A stretch of DNA of 64,000 bases from Coenobita brevimanus (Eukaryota > Arthropoda > Malacostraca > Decapoda > Coenobitidae): positions 1,746,001 to 1,810,000 of the forward strand of contig CM064666.1 in NCBI GenBank assembly GCA_032717465.1, read 5' to 3'. Below, piece by piece: positions 12,108-20,724 of the stretch. Both the position numbers and the translations under genes were made by a program. Below the pieces are notes generated by a model, which worked only from the letters and a program-made list of their open reading frames with translations, was not told the DNA's origin and ran no database searches. Position 1 is the stretch's first letter; each line of letters opens with the position of its first letter.

Positions 12108-15100
12108 AGGACACCTGTACTCTGCTGTATGGATTTTTTTTTTTTTTTATCCTTCCTCTGTTCATCTTAAAAAAAAAAAAATGTTCATCATCATCATTAC
12201 TGTCATTCTCATCATTACCTTGGACTAGTAACCAAGGAGACTCATTCCAGAGAAAGATCTGTAACTCCTTTCTGCTCGGTTGATGGCCAGATGTAGCCAG
12301 ACTGGAGTGCTAATTTGACTAGTAATCAAGGAGACTCATTCCCACCTCATAATATCTTGTAACCATGACTTAATATTCATGGTGTACGTGACCCAGCTGC
12401 CTCACATGAAAACAAACAGATGATAGCAGGTAGAGAGTTGAGATCCCCCCCCCCAAATTGAAGTGTGGCCGTGTGGAGAGGATGGAGAATGAGAGACTTA
12501 CTATGGTCCACGACTCTGAGGTTGTCATTATCGTACCCTGGCAACCTACCATTCAAAAGTGTGTCCGATTTCATATCATATTATACACGAATCATATTAT
12601 TATGCACGAATATATTATACATGAATATTATTATACACGAAAATATTATCTATCTATCTATCTATTGCCAGACGCCTCAATCCCGTTTGGGGTGGCCACA
12701 AACAAATCGCCTCCAAGTCGCCCTGTCCCCCGCCATTTCACTACCCTGCTCCCAACTCACACCCCCCTCTCTCATATACCTCTCCACCCCATCCCTCCAT
12801 CTCATCCTCGGTCTCCCCCTCCCTCTTCCACCCTCCACCTCACTCACATACACTCTCTTCGTCAGTCTTTCACCCTCCATCCTCTCCACATGGCCAAACC
12901 ACCTCAGTGTGTTCCTCACAACGCTTCCTATCACATCCACATCAACACCACAACGCTCCTTTATATCCTCATTTGTCAGCCTGTCTCTCCACGTGACTCC
13001 ACAGGCTCCTCTTAAATAACTCATTTCCACTGCTCTCACTCTTGACTTGTGTCCTTCCAACAACGTCCAAGCTTCACTTCCGTACGTTAGAGTTGGTATC
13101 ACAATACTGTCATGTAGTAACTTTTTTACTTCCATGCTCACTTCCCTGTTTCTTATCACTGCTTTCAAGGAACCAGCAACCTTTCTTCCCTGCTGTACCC
13201 TTTCAAGCACTTCACCCTCCAAACCTCCATCCTTACTCATCACACTACCCAAATACTTAAACGTTACTTGCCTCACAAACTTCAACCTACAGCATATTAT
13301 ACACGAAAATATTATACACGAGTCAAATTATTATGCATGAAATATTATACACGAATCATATTATTATGCTTGAATATATTATACACGAATATTATTATAC
13401 ATGAACATATTATACACGAATCTCTTGCGTCTCATATTATACCCAAAATCAGATGCACTGTTGAGGGGTAGGTTGCCAGGGCACGATAATATCAACCTCA
13501 GAGTCGCGCGCTGTGACTGTAGAAGAATGTATGTGAGTGAGGAGGAAGGGAAGACCAAGGATGAGATAGAATGGAGGGACATATGAGGAAGGGAGGTGTG
13601 AGTTGGAGGGAGTACGGCCAAATGGCAGAGGACAGAGCAATGTGGAGGTGTTTTGTTTGTGGCCACCCCTTGTGGGATTTAGGCATCTGGCAATAGATAA
13701 ATAAATAGATAAAGTGATAGAAAATAACATCATATTGTAGTGATAATCTCCTTTTACTTCTCAGCATTCAGGATAGAGCAATAGCAGTTTTAGGCCAAGT
13801 TTTTGACAGAGTGTAGACCATTATATTTGTACACAGGCCAGTGAACAAGGGAAGCTACATGGTCATAAGAGATAGATGGACAGATAGATAGAAAGGTACA
13901 TGGATGATAGATAGATAGTGTGTAGCCAAGTTAATACAGACAGAGTAAAGATTTTGTATTTCTCCTGAGTCAGTGGTCAAAGGAAGCTATATGGGTGTAA
14001 GTGTCAGATGCGCAGTTGTAAGAGATAGACGGATAGACAGATAGACAGACAGTTAGATAGACAGAACTCAACCAAATTAAATTTATTTATCTGTCTATTG
14101 CCAGACACCTTAATCCTGTAAGGGGTGGCCACAAACAATTCGCCTCCATGTCACCCTGTCCCTTGCCATTTCACTGCCCTGCACCTTGCTCACACCCCCC
14201 TCTTTCATGTACCTCTCCACTCCATCCCCCCATCTCATCCTTGGCCTCCCCCCTCCCTCTCCCCCCTCCACCTCACTCACATACATTCTCCTCATCAGTC
14301 TCTCACTCTCCATCCTCTCCACATGGCCAAACCACCTTAACGTGTTGCTTCTGACGCTTCCTATCACATCCACATCCACACCTCAACACTTATTCATATT
14401 AAAGGAAATGGATTATTATTATTATTTATTTGTTTATTTATTTTTCTGCCCAGGTCAATGGACAAGGAAAGCTACACGGGCGTAAGCGGCGATGGGTGGA
14501 GTCCTACGCAGTGTCCCCGGCGCCGGAGCTCGCCCTTATCCCTGCCAGCACCAACCTGCCTGAGAGTGAGGTGGTGTTGGTACATGCACACAACCGCACT
14601 CACAGGGTTGGTACCATCCCCCTTACTGCATGGTACTTTTTTCACTGTAACAACCCAGATTTCCACAACTGTGTACTCTTTTCACCTTCACAACCACACA
14701 CACAGGGTTAGTACTATACCCCTTACTGCATGGTACTTTTTTTTTCACTGTAACGACCCAGATTTCCACGACTGTGTACTCTTTTCACCTTAACTTGGCC
14801 AAGAATTAAGTAACATCTCCTGAGTGGTACATGCACACAGCTGTACACACACAGGGGTAATACATCCCCTACGCATGGTACTTCACTGTGACGACCCAGA
14901 TTTCCATGACTGTGTACTCTTTTTCACCATAACTTGGCCTAGAATTAAGTAACATCTCCTCAGTTGTACTTTTTAACCTCAGATGTTCATAGTCACCATC
15001 TTCACTACTATGCGCTTTTTTCATCTTAACTTGGCCCAGATTTTCATAGTCACCATCTCTGCGACTATGCACTTTTTTCACCCTAACTTGGCCCAGATTT

Positions 15101-15666
15101 TCATTGTCACCATCTCCACTACTATGTGCTCTTTTCACCTCAACTTGCCCCTGATTTTTGTCCTTTTGCTGCTTATTACGTGTACTGGTAGCTTAGTGGC
15201 AGAATAAGGTAGTGTTACAGATCAGCATCCTTTCAGTAGCACTTTCAGTAGCACTTGCTGTAGCACTTTTTCATGACTAGCATCTCCCTGCCTGATAATG
15301 ATGTGGTGTTCGATGGAGAATGAGAGACTGACTAGAAGAGTGTGTGTGAGTGAGGAGGAGAGGGAGACCAGGGATGAGATGGAGGGATGAAGTGGAGAGA
15401 GATATGAGGGGGAGGGGTGTGAACTGAAGGGAGAATGAGAGACTGACTAGAAGAGTGTCTGTGAGGGAAGTGGAGGGGGAGAGGAGAGGGGAGAGACAAG
15501 GGATGAAAGGGAGGGATGAAGTGGAAAGATGTACGAGAAACTGGGATGTGAGTTGAAGGGAGGACAGTCAAATGACAGAGGACAGGATGACATGGAAGTG
15601 ATTTGTTTGTGGCCACCCCTAAGGCATCTTTGAAAGTGAGTACACTATAGTGGGAAGAGGGTTTGG

Positions 15667-15705
<39 letters not shown>

Positions 15706-16020
15706 GAGTAAGAACAATGCAGGACTCAGCCAATTTTTTTTTTCTTTTTTTTTTTCCCCTACAGATAGTGCCGCGGAGCCTAGAAGTGTGTGTGTGTGTT
15801 AGAATAAGAACAGTGCAGGACCCAGCTATTTTTTTTTTTTTCTTTTTTCCCCCCTACAGATAGTGAGACGCAGCCTAGAAGCCGAGATGAAGCGCCAGGA
15901 CAGCCTGTCGCACAAAGCCGCCAGAAACCCCATTGTTTTAAAAGTTTCCCTCGACCAAACCAGACACAGGACAAGAATTATTAAGTTCAAGCCGGCCATA
16001 ACGTATCTTCAAGTGAGTTC

Positions 16021-16070
<50 letters not shown>

Positions 16071-18162
16071 CCTCCCTCCCTCCCTCCCTCCCTCCCTCCC
16101 TCCCTCCCTCCCTCCCTCCCTCCCTCCTCTTCCTCCTCCTCCTCCTCCTCCTCCTCCAGGTTTAGCATCCAATTTCCTAAGGTCCTACAGTCCTCCTGCA
16201 TACCATACACCTCCACATGTCACCACTTTGGCACTTAAACCCACCTTTCATACTGAATACATGCTAGAGCTCTCTCATACAGGACTGGTATATCGATATT
16301 TGCGAGAATGTCTCATGGAAGATCAGTAAAGTCTGCATTAATGAAGTTCAAATCTTATATTGTTCCCTGTTCCAGCAGGGATTGGAACTCATGTACACTG
16401 GAACAGCAGATAACCTCCAAAAAAGATCATGGCGGAGTAACAACATAGGTTATTTAACAGTTTCATGTACATTTAAATACTCTCTTCTCTCTCACTCCAC
16501 TTGTGTTCTTGTCAGCTTTCTGTCATGGTGATAATTGCTGTCAGTTGGGCTGTAACGTTTATCTTTAAGTGGAGTTTGTTTGCTGAAGATGATGATGCCA
16601 ACAGCACAAGTATGGGTAATGAAAATATATTTAGAGTAGGCTATTGCTTTTTGTCATAAGGCTGATCCCCTCCGGTGCCCATCATTTCCAGTACCAATCC
16701 TCTGTCCAGTGCAGGCTCAGATCCGAAATTCTTGGTTCCAAAGCCTTTGTGGAAAATGGAAGGTTTTGGAAAGTACAATTGATGAAGTTGAGAGGTATAT
16801 GAGGGAGGGGGGAGTGAGCTGGGGGGAGGGCAGTCAAATGGTGGGTGACAGAGCAACTTGGAGGCGTTTCGTCTGCGGCCACCCTTTGCAGGATTAGGGC
16901 ATCGGGCTATAGGTAGGTAGATAGACAATTGTAATAACTTTTGAGGAAATCATGTACAAAGTAGCCCACAGTACCATGAACAGTAAATGCATTGAAGTAC
17001 CTTGTAGGCTGTTAGTATTATTTGTTGTTATATTTATGCAGTAAACAGATAACCTTTGTATTCAAATGTGTATTGATTGTATGAGGACAGGTGATATCAA
17101 CACTATTGCATAAAAAAAAAAAATATATATATGGAAAGTGGAGGGTTTTGGAAATTGGATGTTTGGATTTTGGACATAGTACTACCGATATGTAATGTTA
17201 TAAGTTACTGAATGGCTGGAGGAGGAAGAGAAATTTTGGAGGCAGCCATCCCATTCTGATCATACTTGGGTAACAATGCCAGTCTTCCAAAAACTGTCTA
17301 TCTATCTATCTATTGCCAGACACCTCAGTCCTATTCGGGGTGGCCACAAACAAATCGCCTCCACGTCGCCTTGTCCCCCGCCATTTCACTGCCCCGCTCC
17401 CAACTCACACCCTGCTCTCACATATAGCTCTCTACCCCATCCCTCCATCTCATCCTTGGCCTCCCCCTCCCTCTTCCCCCCTCCACCTCACTCACATACA
17501 CTCTCTTCGTCAGTCTTTCACCCTCCATCCTCTCCACATGGCCAAACACTCATGCGAATATTGGTTTTCCCTCCAGGACATTATCACAGTACAGTCCCTT
17601 CACCTTAAAAGAAACATCGATAGGATCTTATTCACGCTAGAATGAGTGCAAATTGGCTGTGCATTCTGAGGTTGCGATGGAGGGATGGGGTGGAGAGGTC
17701 TGTAAGGGAGGGGGATGTGAGCTGGGAGCAGGGCAGTGAAATGGCAGGAGACAGGGAGGCATGGAGGCAATTTGTTTGTGGCCACCCCTTACGGGATTGA
17801 TGTGTCTGGCTGTAGATAGATAGATTCCTAAGCAGATACAGAATACAGGTATCTCCTTGGTATGGATTGCAATGTCTTTGAGATACCAACTTATCCTTGT
17901 AAGTCTGAGGATTTGTGTTAATAATACTTTGTCTCACCCGCAGAACAACGTAAAATATGAGATAGTGAGAGGTAACGACAACCGAGTGTTTGAGATGCGG
18001 TCACACAACCATGGGGCCGCCTCACTTCACTTCCGCCACCGCCTGCACCACCCGACCACATTTGACCTGGAGGTGACAGGCCGGCCTCTCGACTACTCCG
18101 ACCTCAGTGAGCACGCCGACAGCAACCTGGACGTAAACTTCAGGATCATCGTCACACCCTAA
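2245..18162 (+). CDS. Fibrillin gene, 3' portion (9 exons, 716 codons; 5' end outside window)
   Basis: Joined exons: 2245-2460, 4521-4797, 5280-5452, 6674-6862, 7203-7307, 10619-11284, 14454-14606, 15860-16012, 17944-18162; all have GT/AG ends and compatible phases. Fibrillins are secreted microfibril glycoproteins of the extracellular matrix. Domain order in window residues: end of a TB domain with a CCC triplet and WGPMCEHCP (1-40); seven EGF modules (about 43-325), four of them with the Ca-binding D-I/V/L-D/N-E-C start; a Gly/Gln/Phe spacer (about 330-500); GCFSCQ; the basic site GRKRR (551-555); and a 161-residue C-terminal propeptide. This order matches the end of vertebrate fibrillin-1/2, where a furin-type protease cuts at the basic site and releases the asprosin-type propeptide. 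What is seen: domain order and cysteine pattern. What is inferred: cleavage. Fibulin or hemicentin is less likely because they lack TB domains and this C-terminus. An AATAAA lies 166 nt after the stop. Confidence 0.93.
2742..2977 (+). mobile_element. LINE-A 3' fragment
   Basis: GTGGAGAGGATGGAGAGTGA through GTGGCCACCCCTTACAGGAT and a CAGATAGG tail. In fibrillin intron 1. Confidence 0.75.
3049..3194 (-). mobile_element. LINE-A 3' fragment
   Basis: (TATC)n, then AGCCCGACGCCCTAATCCCG and the end of the C-terminal frame, 5'-truncated. In fibrillin intron 1. Confidence 0.78.
3265..3470. mobile_element. MITE-1, reversed copy
   Basis: Left TCACTCTGACTTGGCCTTAA; inside GTCATGAAGAAGTGCTATG; right GCTGCAAAAGGACGAAAAGC. 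Confidence 0.6.
4055..4191 (+). mobile_element. SINE-5S copy, truncated at 5S nt 91
   Basis: CCGCCTGGGAACACCAGATG, then body and GGCATCTGGCAATGAAAAAA; the tail is poly-A rather than ATGA. Confidence 0.85.
4209..4419 (+). mobile_element. SINE-G (GGAT-tailed, tRNA-like)
   Basis: GTTTAGTGAGTAATT (A-box-like) and GGTTTATATCC (B-box-like), then the conserved AAATGTCGGGACCAACTGCC and a (GATG)n tail. Confidence 0.7.
4521..4797 (+). CDS. Fibrillin exon F2: end of EGF 1, EGF 2 and EGF 3
   Basis: 277 nt, phase 0 in and phase 1 out. It completes EGF 1 (GYQPDFSGTRC) and holds EGFs starting DVNEC and DLDEC, each with the Tyr/Phe-x-C-x-C ending typical of calcium-binding EGF modules. The donor is gtacgt. 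Confidence 0.93.
5280..5452 (+). CDS. Fibrillin exon F3: EGF 4 and start of EGF 5
   Basis: 173 nt, phase 1 in and phase 0 out; acceptor cccgcag, donor gtagga. EGF 4 starts DINEC. The next module starts DAADC, so the usual Asn/Asp-Glu-Cys is lost and it probably binds calcium poorly or not at all (inference). Confidence 0.92.
5494..5600 (-). mobile_element. LINE-A 3' fragment, diverged
   Basis: (TCTG)n, then CCAGACAACTTAATCCTGTA and GGTGGCCGCAAAC. Confidence 0.65.
5998..6365. mobile_element. LINE-B, two head-to-head inverted fragments
   Basis: 5998-6140 is antisense (GCAGCCTCTATAATCAGC, CCCTGAGGTCACACTC). 6141-6365 is sense and ends GGTTGGAGCCTTTATAAATG. The two halves could fold into a hairpin. 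Confidence 0.72.
6674..6862 (+). CDS. Fibrillin exon F4: end of EGF 5 and EGF 6
   Basis: 63 codons, phase 0 at both ends, donor gtaagg. It finishes the degenerate EGF 5 (GCGCPDGF) and encodes EGF 6 (DEDEC to FVC). The acceptor gtttcaag has a short pyrimidine tract because the intron just upstream is AT-rich microsatellite. Confidence 0.9.
7203..7307 (+). CDS. Fibrillin exon F5: EGF 7
   Basis: 35 codons, phase 0 at both ends, acceptor ggcag, donor gtgagt. It encodes VDDSC through GFSRIGS. The last EGF cysteine (GHC) is supplied by the next exon, as in vertebrate fibrillins where the last EGF ends in RIGQGHC. Confidence 0.9.
7331..7566 (-). mobile_element. LINE-A 3' fragment
   Basis: The minus-strand frame reads NERLTKRVYVGEVEGG and GRGRPRMRW; tail (ATCT)n at 7331. 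Confidence 0.82.
7596..7676 (+). mobile_element. LINE-A tail fragment
   Basis: TGTTTGTGGCCACCCCATG, then GGCATCTGGCAATAGATAAA. Opposed to the neighbouring fragment at 7331-7566. Confidence 0.7.
7765..7985 (-). mobile_element. LINE-D 3' end
   Basis: GGAAGAAGGAACCAAAGGCC, TTTGAAAGACTGGAGATCAT, GAGGGAGACAGTTCCAGA. Confidence 0.72.
8297..8375. repeat. (TCTG)n/(TC)n microsatellite
   Basis: TCTGTCTG repeats followed by (TC)n and T9. Confidence 0.9.
9040..9121 (-). mobile_element. SINE-T, tRNA-derived head
   Basis: On the minus strand, TGGCTGAGTTGG (9099-9110) fits the A-box consensus and GGTTTGAATCC (9055-9065) fits the B box at 10 of 11, with tRNA-like spacing. The body probably extends to about 8880. 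In fibrillin intron 5. Confidence 0.7.
10172..10600 (-). repeat. Minisatellite derived from LINE-B (about 62-bp unit, 6 copies)
   Basis: The first unit (10172-10280) is a normal LINE-B 3' piece. The segment GCTCAGTCTCTGGCAGCATC to CCCTGAGGTTACTTATATTT is then repeated, ending 18 bp before the exon F6 acceptor. Confidence 0.82.
10619..11284 (+). CDS. Fibrillin exon F6: end of EGF 7 and Gly-rich spacer
   Basis: 222 codons, phase 0 at both ends, acceptor ctccacag, donor gtaaca. It starts GHCMSTLNPP, then runs about 170 residues of GGFGGGQ-type repeats built on a DNA repeat of roughly 20-30 bp, then a less repetitive end (FGYTSQFDLGGVPTYPIGGG) and GCFSCQ. Vertebrate fibrillins have only a short linker here. 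The reading frame stays open through every repeat, so the spacer is under coding constraint or young. Confidence 0.9.
11290..11890. repeat. (CAT)n array with embedded repeats in fibrillin intron 6
   Basis: Runs of ATCATC separate repeated copies of GTCATGCCACCTCTCTACAC and of the exon F6 end with its donor (see findings). Confidence 0.85.
12504..13519. mobile_element. MITE-5, TA-flanked element with long inverted ends (holds a LINE-A insert)
   Basis: Left end 12504-12590 and right end 13420-13519 are inverted repeats sharing GACTCTGAGGTT and CCCTGGCAACCTACC. TA on both sides (12502-12503, 13520-13521) is the target duplication and points to the Tc1/mariner type. The core is an AT-rich array of TATTATACACGAA-like units. 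No transposase frame. Confidence 0.75.
12648..13293 (-). mobile_element. LINE-A 5'-truncated copy inside MITE-5
   Basis: Minus-strand frame 12677-13285 (202 codons) carries VTFKYLGSVMSKDG to the GRGRPRMRW end, with the tail (TATC)n at its + strand left edge. It sits within the AT-rich core of MITE-5 and has no stop codon, so it is a young insertion. Confidence 0.88.
14082..14396 (-). mobile_element. LINE-A 3' fragment
   Basis: The minus-strand frame encodes DVIGSVRSNTLRWFGHVERM and the usual end; tail reads TTTATCTGTCTATTGCCAGA. In fibrillin intron 6, 57 bp before exon F7. Confidence 0.82.
14454..14606 (+). CDS. Fibrillin exon F7: processing site and start of C-terminal propeptide
   Basis: 51 codons, phase 0 at both ends, acceptor ctgcccag, donor gttggt. 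It encodes VNGQGKLHGRKRRW, with the conserved NG and the furin-type basic cluster. Cleavage after GRKRR would release a 161-residue propeptide starting at Trp. The donor is the weakest of the gene and its surroundings are tandemly copied in the intron. Confidence 0.9.
14600..14990 (+). repeat. 100-150 bp tandem repeat after fibrillin exon F7
   Basis: Three units, each with CACAGG-GT, CCTTACTGCATGGTAC-like sequence and CCAGATTTCCA. The first includes the true donor. Confidence 0.8.
14990..15290. mobile_element. MITE-1, rearranged
   Basis: CTTAACTTGGCCCAGATTTT and related sequence repeated three times (15027, 15083, 15140), then TGTCCTTTTGCTGCTTA-like and ATCCTTTCAGTAGCAC sequence. Confidence 0.55.
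15306..15640 (+). mobile_element. LINE-A 3' fragment with internal duplication
   Basis: GAGAATGAGAGACTGACTAG occurs twice (about 15315 and 15430), each followed by the C-terminal region. Ends GTGGCCACCCCTAAGGCATC. Confidence 0.7.
15860..16012 (+). CDS. Fibrillin exon F8: propeptide, middle
   Basis: 51 codons, phase 0 at both ends, acceptor ccctacag, donor gtgagt. It encodes IVRRSLEAEMKR through KFKPAITYLQ, aligning with the beta-rich propeptide of fibrillin-1 around LLPALTTL. A second copy of its acceptor lies 95 bp upstream. Confidence 0.9.
16020..16160. repeat. (GTCT)n, (TC)n, (CCCT)n, (CCT)n compound microsatellite
   Basis: Directly after the exon F8 donor; a long pyrimidine tract on the + strand. 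Confidence 0.95.
16225..16425 (-). mobile_element. SINE-T, second copy, diverged
   Basis: Shares with 8880-9121 TACAGGACTGGTRTAT, TTGTTCCCTG and GAACAGCAGATAA. Its A box is lost. Confidence 0.65.
16700..17190. mobile_element. MITE-2, interrupted by LINE-A
   Basis: CCGAAATTCTTGGTTCCAAA on the left and GTACCATGAACAGTAAATGC plus GGAAATTGGATGTTTGGATT on the right, with the LINE-A insert at 16782-16924. Confidence 0.62.
16782..16924 (+). mobile_element. LINE-A 3' fragment inserted in MITE-2
   Basis: GAGAGGTATATGAGGGAGGG to GGGCATCGGGCTATAGGTAG with a TAGA tail. Flanked by the 7-bp direct repeat ACAATTG (16775-16781, 16925-16931), which is the target duplication. Confidence 0.82.
17295..17552 (-). 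mobile_element. LINE-A 3' fragment
   Basis: (TCTA)n, then TTGCCAGACACCTCAGTCC and the C-terminal region to CACATGGCCAAAC. Confidence 0.8.
17668..17826 (+). mobile_element. LINE-A 3' fragment
   Basis: GATGGAGGGATGGGGTGGAG to GTGTCTGGCTGTAGATAGAT. Confidence 0.78.
17944..18162 (+). CDS. Fibrillin exon F9: propeptide C-terminus and stop
   Basis: 72 codons plus TAA; acceptor acccgcag. It encodes YEIVRGNDNRVFEM, SLHFRHRL and the end NFRIIVTP, matching the order of YLIESGNEDGFF and YLHFTKKK in vertebrate fibrillin C-termini. GC-rich compared with its surroundings, as the other exons are. Confidence 0.92.
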   Translation, partial: NNVKYEIVRGNDNRVFEMRSHNHGAASLHFRHRLHHPTTFDLEVTGRPLDYSDLSEHADSNLDVNFRIIVTP

Positions 18163-18327
18163 GCCCATCCTGCTCATAGACACTGTAAACAAGCAGATAA
18201 AAATAGTAAACGTGCAAACCAACGCAGGGGGCGAAAGGAGAAGCTACCGTGCCAAGTGTAGGTGACGTGGGTGTGCGTGTGTGAGACGTGTGGAGTGGTG
18301 TGTTGCGGACTCATTTTGCAACACTGA

Positions 18328-18333
18328 AATAAA
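18328..18333 (+). terminator. AATAAA polyadenylation signal of fibrillin
   Basis: AATAAA 166 nt after the stop codon, the first such hexamer downstream. A GT-containing stretch follows. Confidence 0.6.
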
Positions 18334-18334
18334 A

Positions 18335-19115
18335 TGCCATGTGTTTGCCATATGTTGCAACAGTGAGTGATAACCGACATACCCAGGAGGTGACGGACAA
18401 TAAGTGTTAGTTACTCTGTACTTGTACTGTGTAATTTATATTTGATCATTCAGAGGTAATATATATTCCATAAGCATTGCAGAACTCCACATTTTAGAAA
18501 GGCTTAACCAGGTCCTCTCAGCATTTCTTTATATAGGATGTCTTGGGAGGAAAGGGCATGAGTCTGGGAAATGATCGATGAGGGAAACGGAAGTAAAAAA
18601 ATGCTCTGTCATCATGGGTCCAGGGCAAGAGTTTGGAAAATGATCAATGAAGGAATTCCAACTAAAAAATGCTCTATCAATGTGGGTCCAAATCTGTATG
18701 CTTACGGAGACACAGTTGCGGATAGTCATATGGGTGAATTACGAGGCAGACCATTTTTGTCCATAAGGTTATCAGTAATTGTAGCTCCATAACCATTGTG
18801 ATTTGGATCCTTTTGTAATATAGCATTTTTAAACTTGGAATTTCCTCATCTGTCAGTTCCCAAAGTTATACCATTTTCTCCCAGGACACTTTGTATATCT
18901 GTAACAAATTGCCCATCTTGCTAACAGGACAGCTGTGGTGTTTCTTACTAAACTGGAAACCTTATTTTTTTCATCTTCCATAAGGTACTGATGTCCTCCA
19001 TGCAGTGTAAGTCTCTGTATGCAATAATGCTCAAAGGTTTATAAATCTTCCTTTAAATAACCTATGAATTGTGCAGAAAATGGAGAAAAATATCGAATAA
19101 CCAGTGTACAGTGTT
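18335..19115. other. Fibrillin 3' flank, no gene seen
   Basis: Unique AT-rich sequence. The only structure is a twofold imperfect repeat of about 70 bp (18555-18690) around GAAAATGATCAATGA-like and AAAAATGCTCTRTCA sequence. Confidence 0.5.
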
Positions 19116-19120
19116 CATAA

Positions 19121-19528
19121 TGTGTTGTGGTGTGGATGTGGATGTGGTTGAGGAAATTAGGAGAAATACACTGAGGTGGTTTGGACATGTGGAGAGAATG
19201 GAGAATGAAAGACTGACTAAGAGGGTGTACAGTATGTAGGTGAAGTGGAGCGAGGGAGGGAGAGGGAGGGGAAGACTAAGGATGAGGTGGAGGGAGGGAG
19301 GGAGAGGGAGGGGAAGACTAAGGATGAGGTGGAGGGAGGGAGGGAGAGGGAGGGGAAGACTAAGGATGAGGTGGAGGGATGAAGTTGAGAGGTATATGAG
19401 GGAGGGGGGGGGGAGTGAGTTGGGGGGAGGGCAGTCAAATGGTGGGTGACAGAGCGACTTGGAGGCGTTTTGTTTGCAGCCACCCTTTGCGGGATTAGGG
19501 CGTCGTGCTATAGATAGATATAGATAAT
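19121..19528 (+). mobile_element. LINE-A 3' fragment with in-frame triplication
   Basis: Contains ATTAGGAGAAATACACTGAG and FGHVERMENERLTKR. A 42-bp unit coding EGGRGRGRLRMRWR is present three times in frame (about 19252-19377). Ends in a TAGA tail. Confidence 0.85.
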
Positions 19529-19674
19529 ACACTGACGCCTGGTCTGTGTCCTTGCAATCAGATCTTCATCGTAGCCTGCATTATTTTTTACAGAAAGAAG
19601 TGAGGACATGGGAAAATTCTGTGTTCCCCCTCTCTTTTCCTTACTACATAACAGTGCAACATTTCACAGTTTTT

Positions 19675-19806
19675 CTATCTATCTATCTATAGCCCGATGC
19701 CCTAATCCCACAAAGGGTGGCCGCAGACAAAATGCCTCCAAGTCGCTCTGTCACCCAATATTATACTTCCCTCCCCCCAACTGAGTCTCCCCTCCCTCAT
19801 ATACAA
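19675..19806 (-). mobile_element. LINE-A 3' fragment
   Basis: (TATC)n, then AGCCCGATGCCCTAATCCCA and the protein C-terminus. Confidence 0.75.
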
Positions 19807-19929
19807 TTTTTCCCTCAACTAGTATTGACAGGAAGGACAAGAAGTGTGTGGGGGGAAAAAAAAAAATCTGAAAATCTGAATTCTCCTTTCCCAGGTTTTC
19901 CTGCAAAACAAAATCAGTGTTGCAATGGG

Positions 19930-20560
19930 GAATGGATGGTAAATATCTCCAGGGAATTGATTGTTCATGTGTTCAGGGAGTCAGTTGTAAATATGATTGG
20001 GAATTGACTAAATATGTTTGGGAATCGATCGTAAATATGTTTGGGAATTGATCGTAAATATGTTTGGGAATTGATCGTAAATATGTTTGGGAATTGATCG
20101 TAACTATGTTTGGGAATTGATCGTAAATATGTTTGGAAATTGATCATAAACATGTTCGGGAAATTGTTCGTAAATATGTTTGGGTAGTGATCGTAAATAT
20201 GTTTTGGAAATCATTCGTAAATTTGTTTGGGAATTGATTGTAAATATGTTTGGGAATTGATCGTAAATATGTTCAGGAATTGATCGTAAATATGTTCAGG
20301 AATTGATCGTAAATATGTTCAGGAATTGATCGTAAATATGTTTGGGAATTGGTCGTAAATATGTTTGGGAAATCATTCGTAAATATGTTTGGGAATTGGT
20401 CATAAATATGTTCAGAAATTAGTCATTAATACGCTCAGGGAATCAGTTGTAAATGTGTTCAGGAATTAGTCTTAAATATGTTTGTGAATTGGTCATACGA
20501 GTAAATAAGTTCAGGAAACAGTTGTAAATGTGTTTGGAATTGACTGTAGGTATATTTGGG
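19930..20560. repeat. Minisatellite, about 23-24 bp unit
   Basis: GGGAATTGATCGTAAATATG and variants, roughly 25 copies, decaying at both ends. Confidence 0.92.
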
Positions 20561-20724
20561 GAATGGATGATAGATACATTCAGGAAACTACTGATACAAC
20601 AGCCTTCTCATGTTGTGTGGCCCCAGGGTTGTGTCAGTGTGAACCCAGTGGACTGCAGGCTGATGTGATCCCTCCCTTCATCTACAGTGAACCATTCTCG
20701 TACTGCGGGGATGGTGAGGGATTT

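Larger units (their letters stand above)
12470..13712 (+). mobile_element. LINE-A 3' fragment, split by a TA-flanked DNA element
   Basis: The two halves, 12470-12503 and 13520-13712, are adjacent pieces of the LINE-A C-terminal region (GTGGAGAGGATGGAGAATGAG, then GAATGTATGTGAGTGAGG). They join again across the inserted element MITE-5. The tail is GGCATCTGGCAATAGATAAA. Confidence 0.8.

Noticed and set aside
12465..13019. Ser/Thr/Pro-rich ORFs opposite LINE-A (also at 17276, 34408, 36073)
   Set aside because: Antisense shadows of the LINE-A C-terminal frame; they recur with each copy.
20623..20717. An exon between the two genes (CCCCAG start, GTGAGG end)
   Set aside because: An open frame exists (LCQCEPSGLQADVIPPFIYS), but no partner exons, no recognised domain, and it sits between minisatellites. 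Not enough to call.
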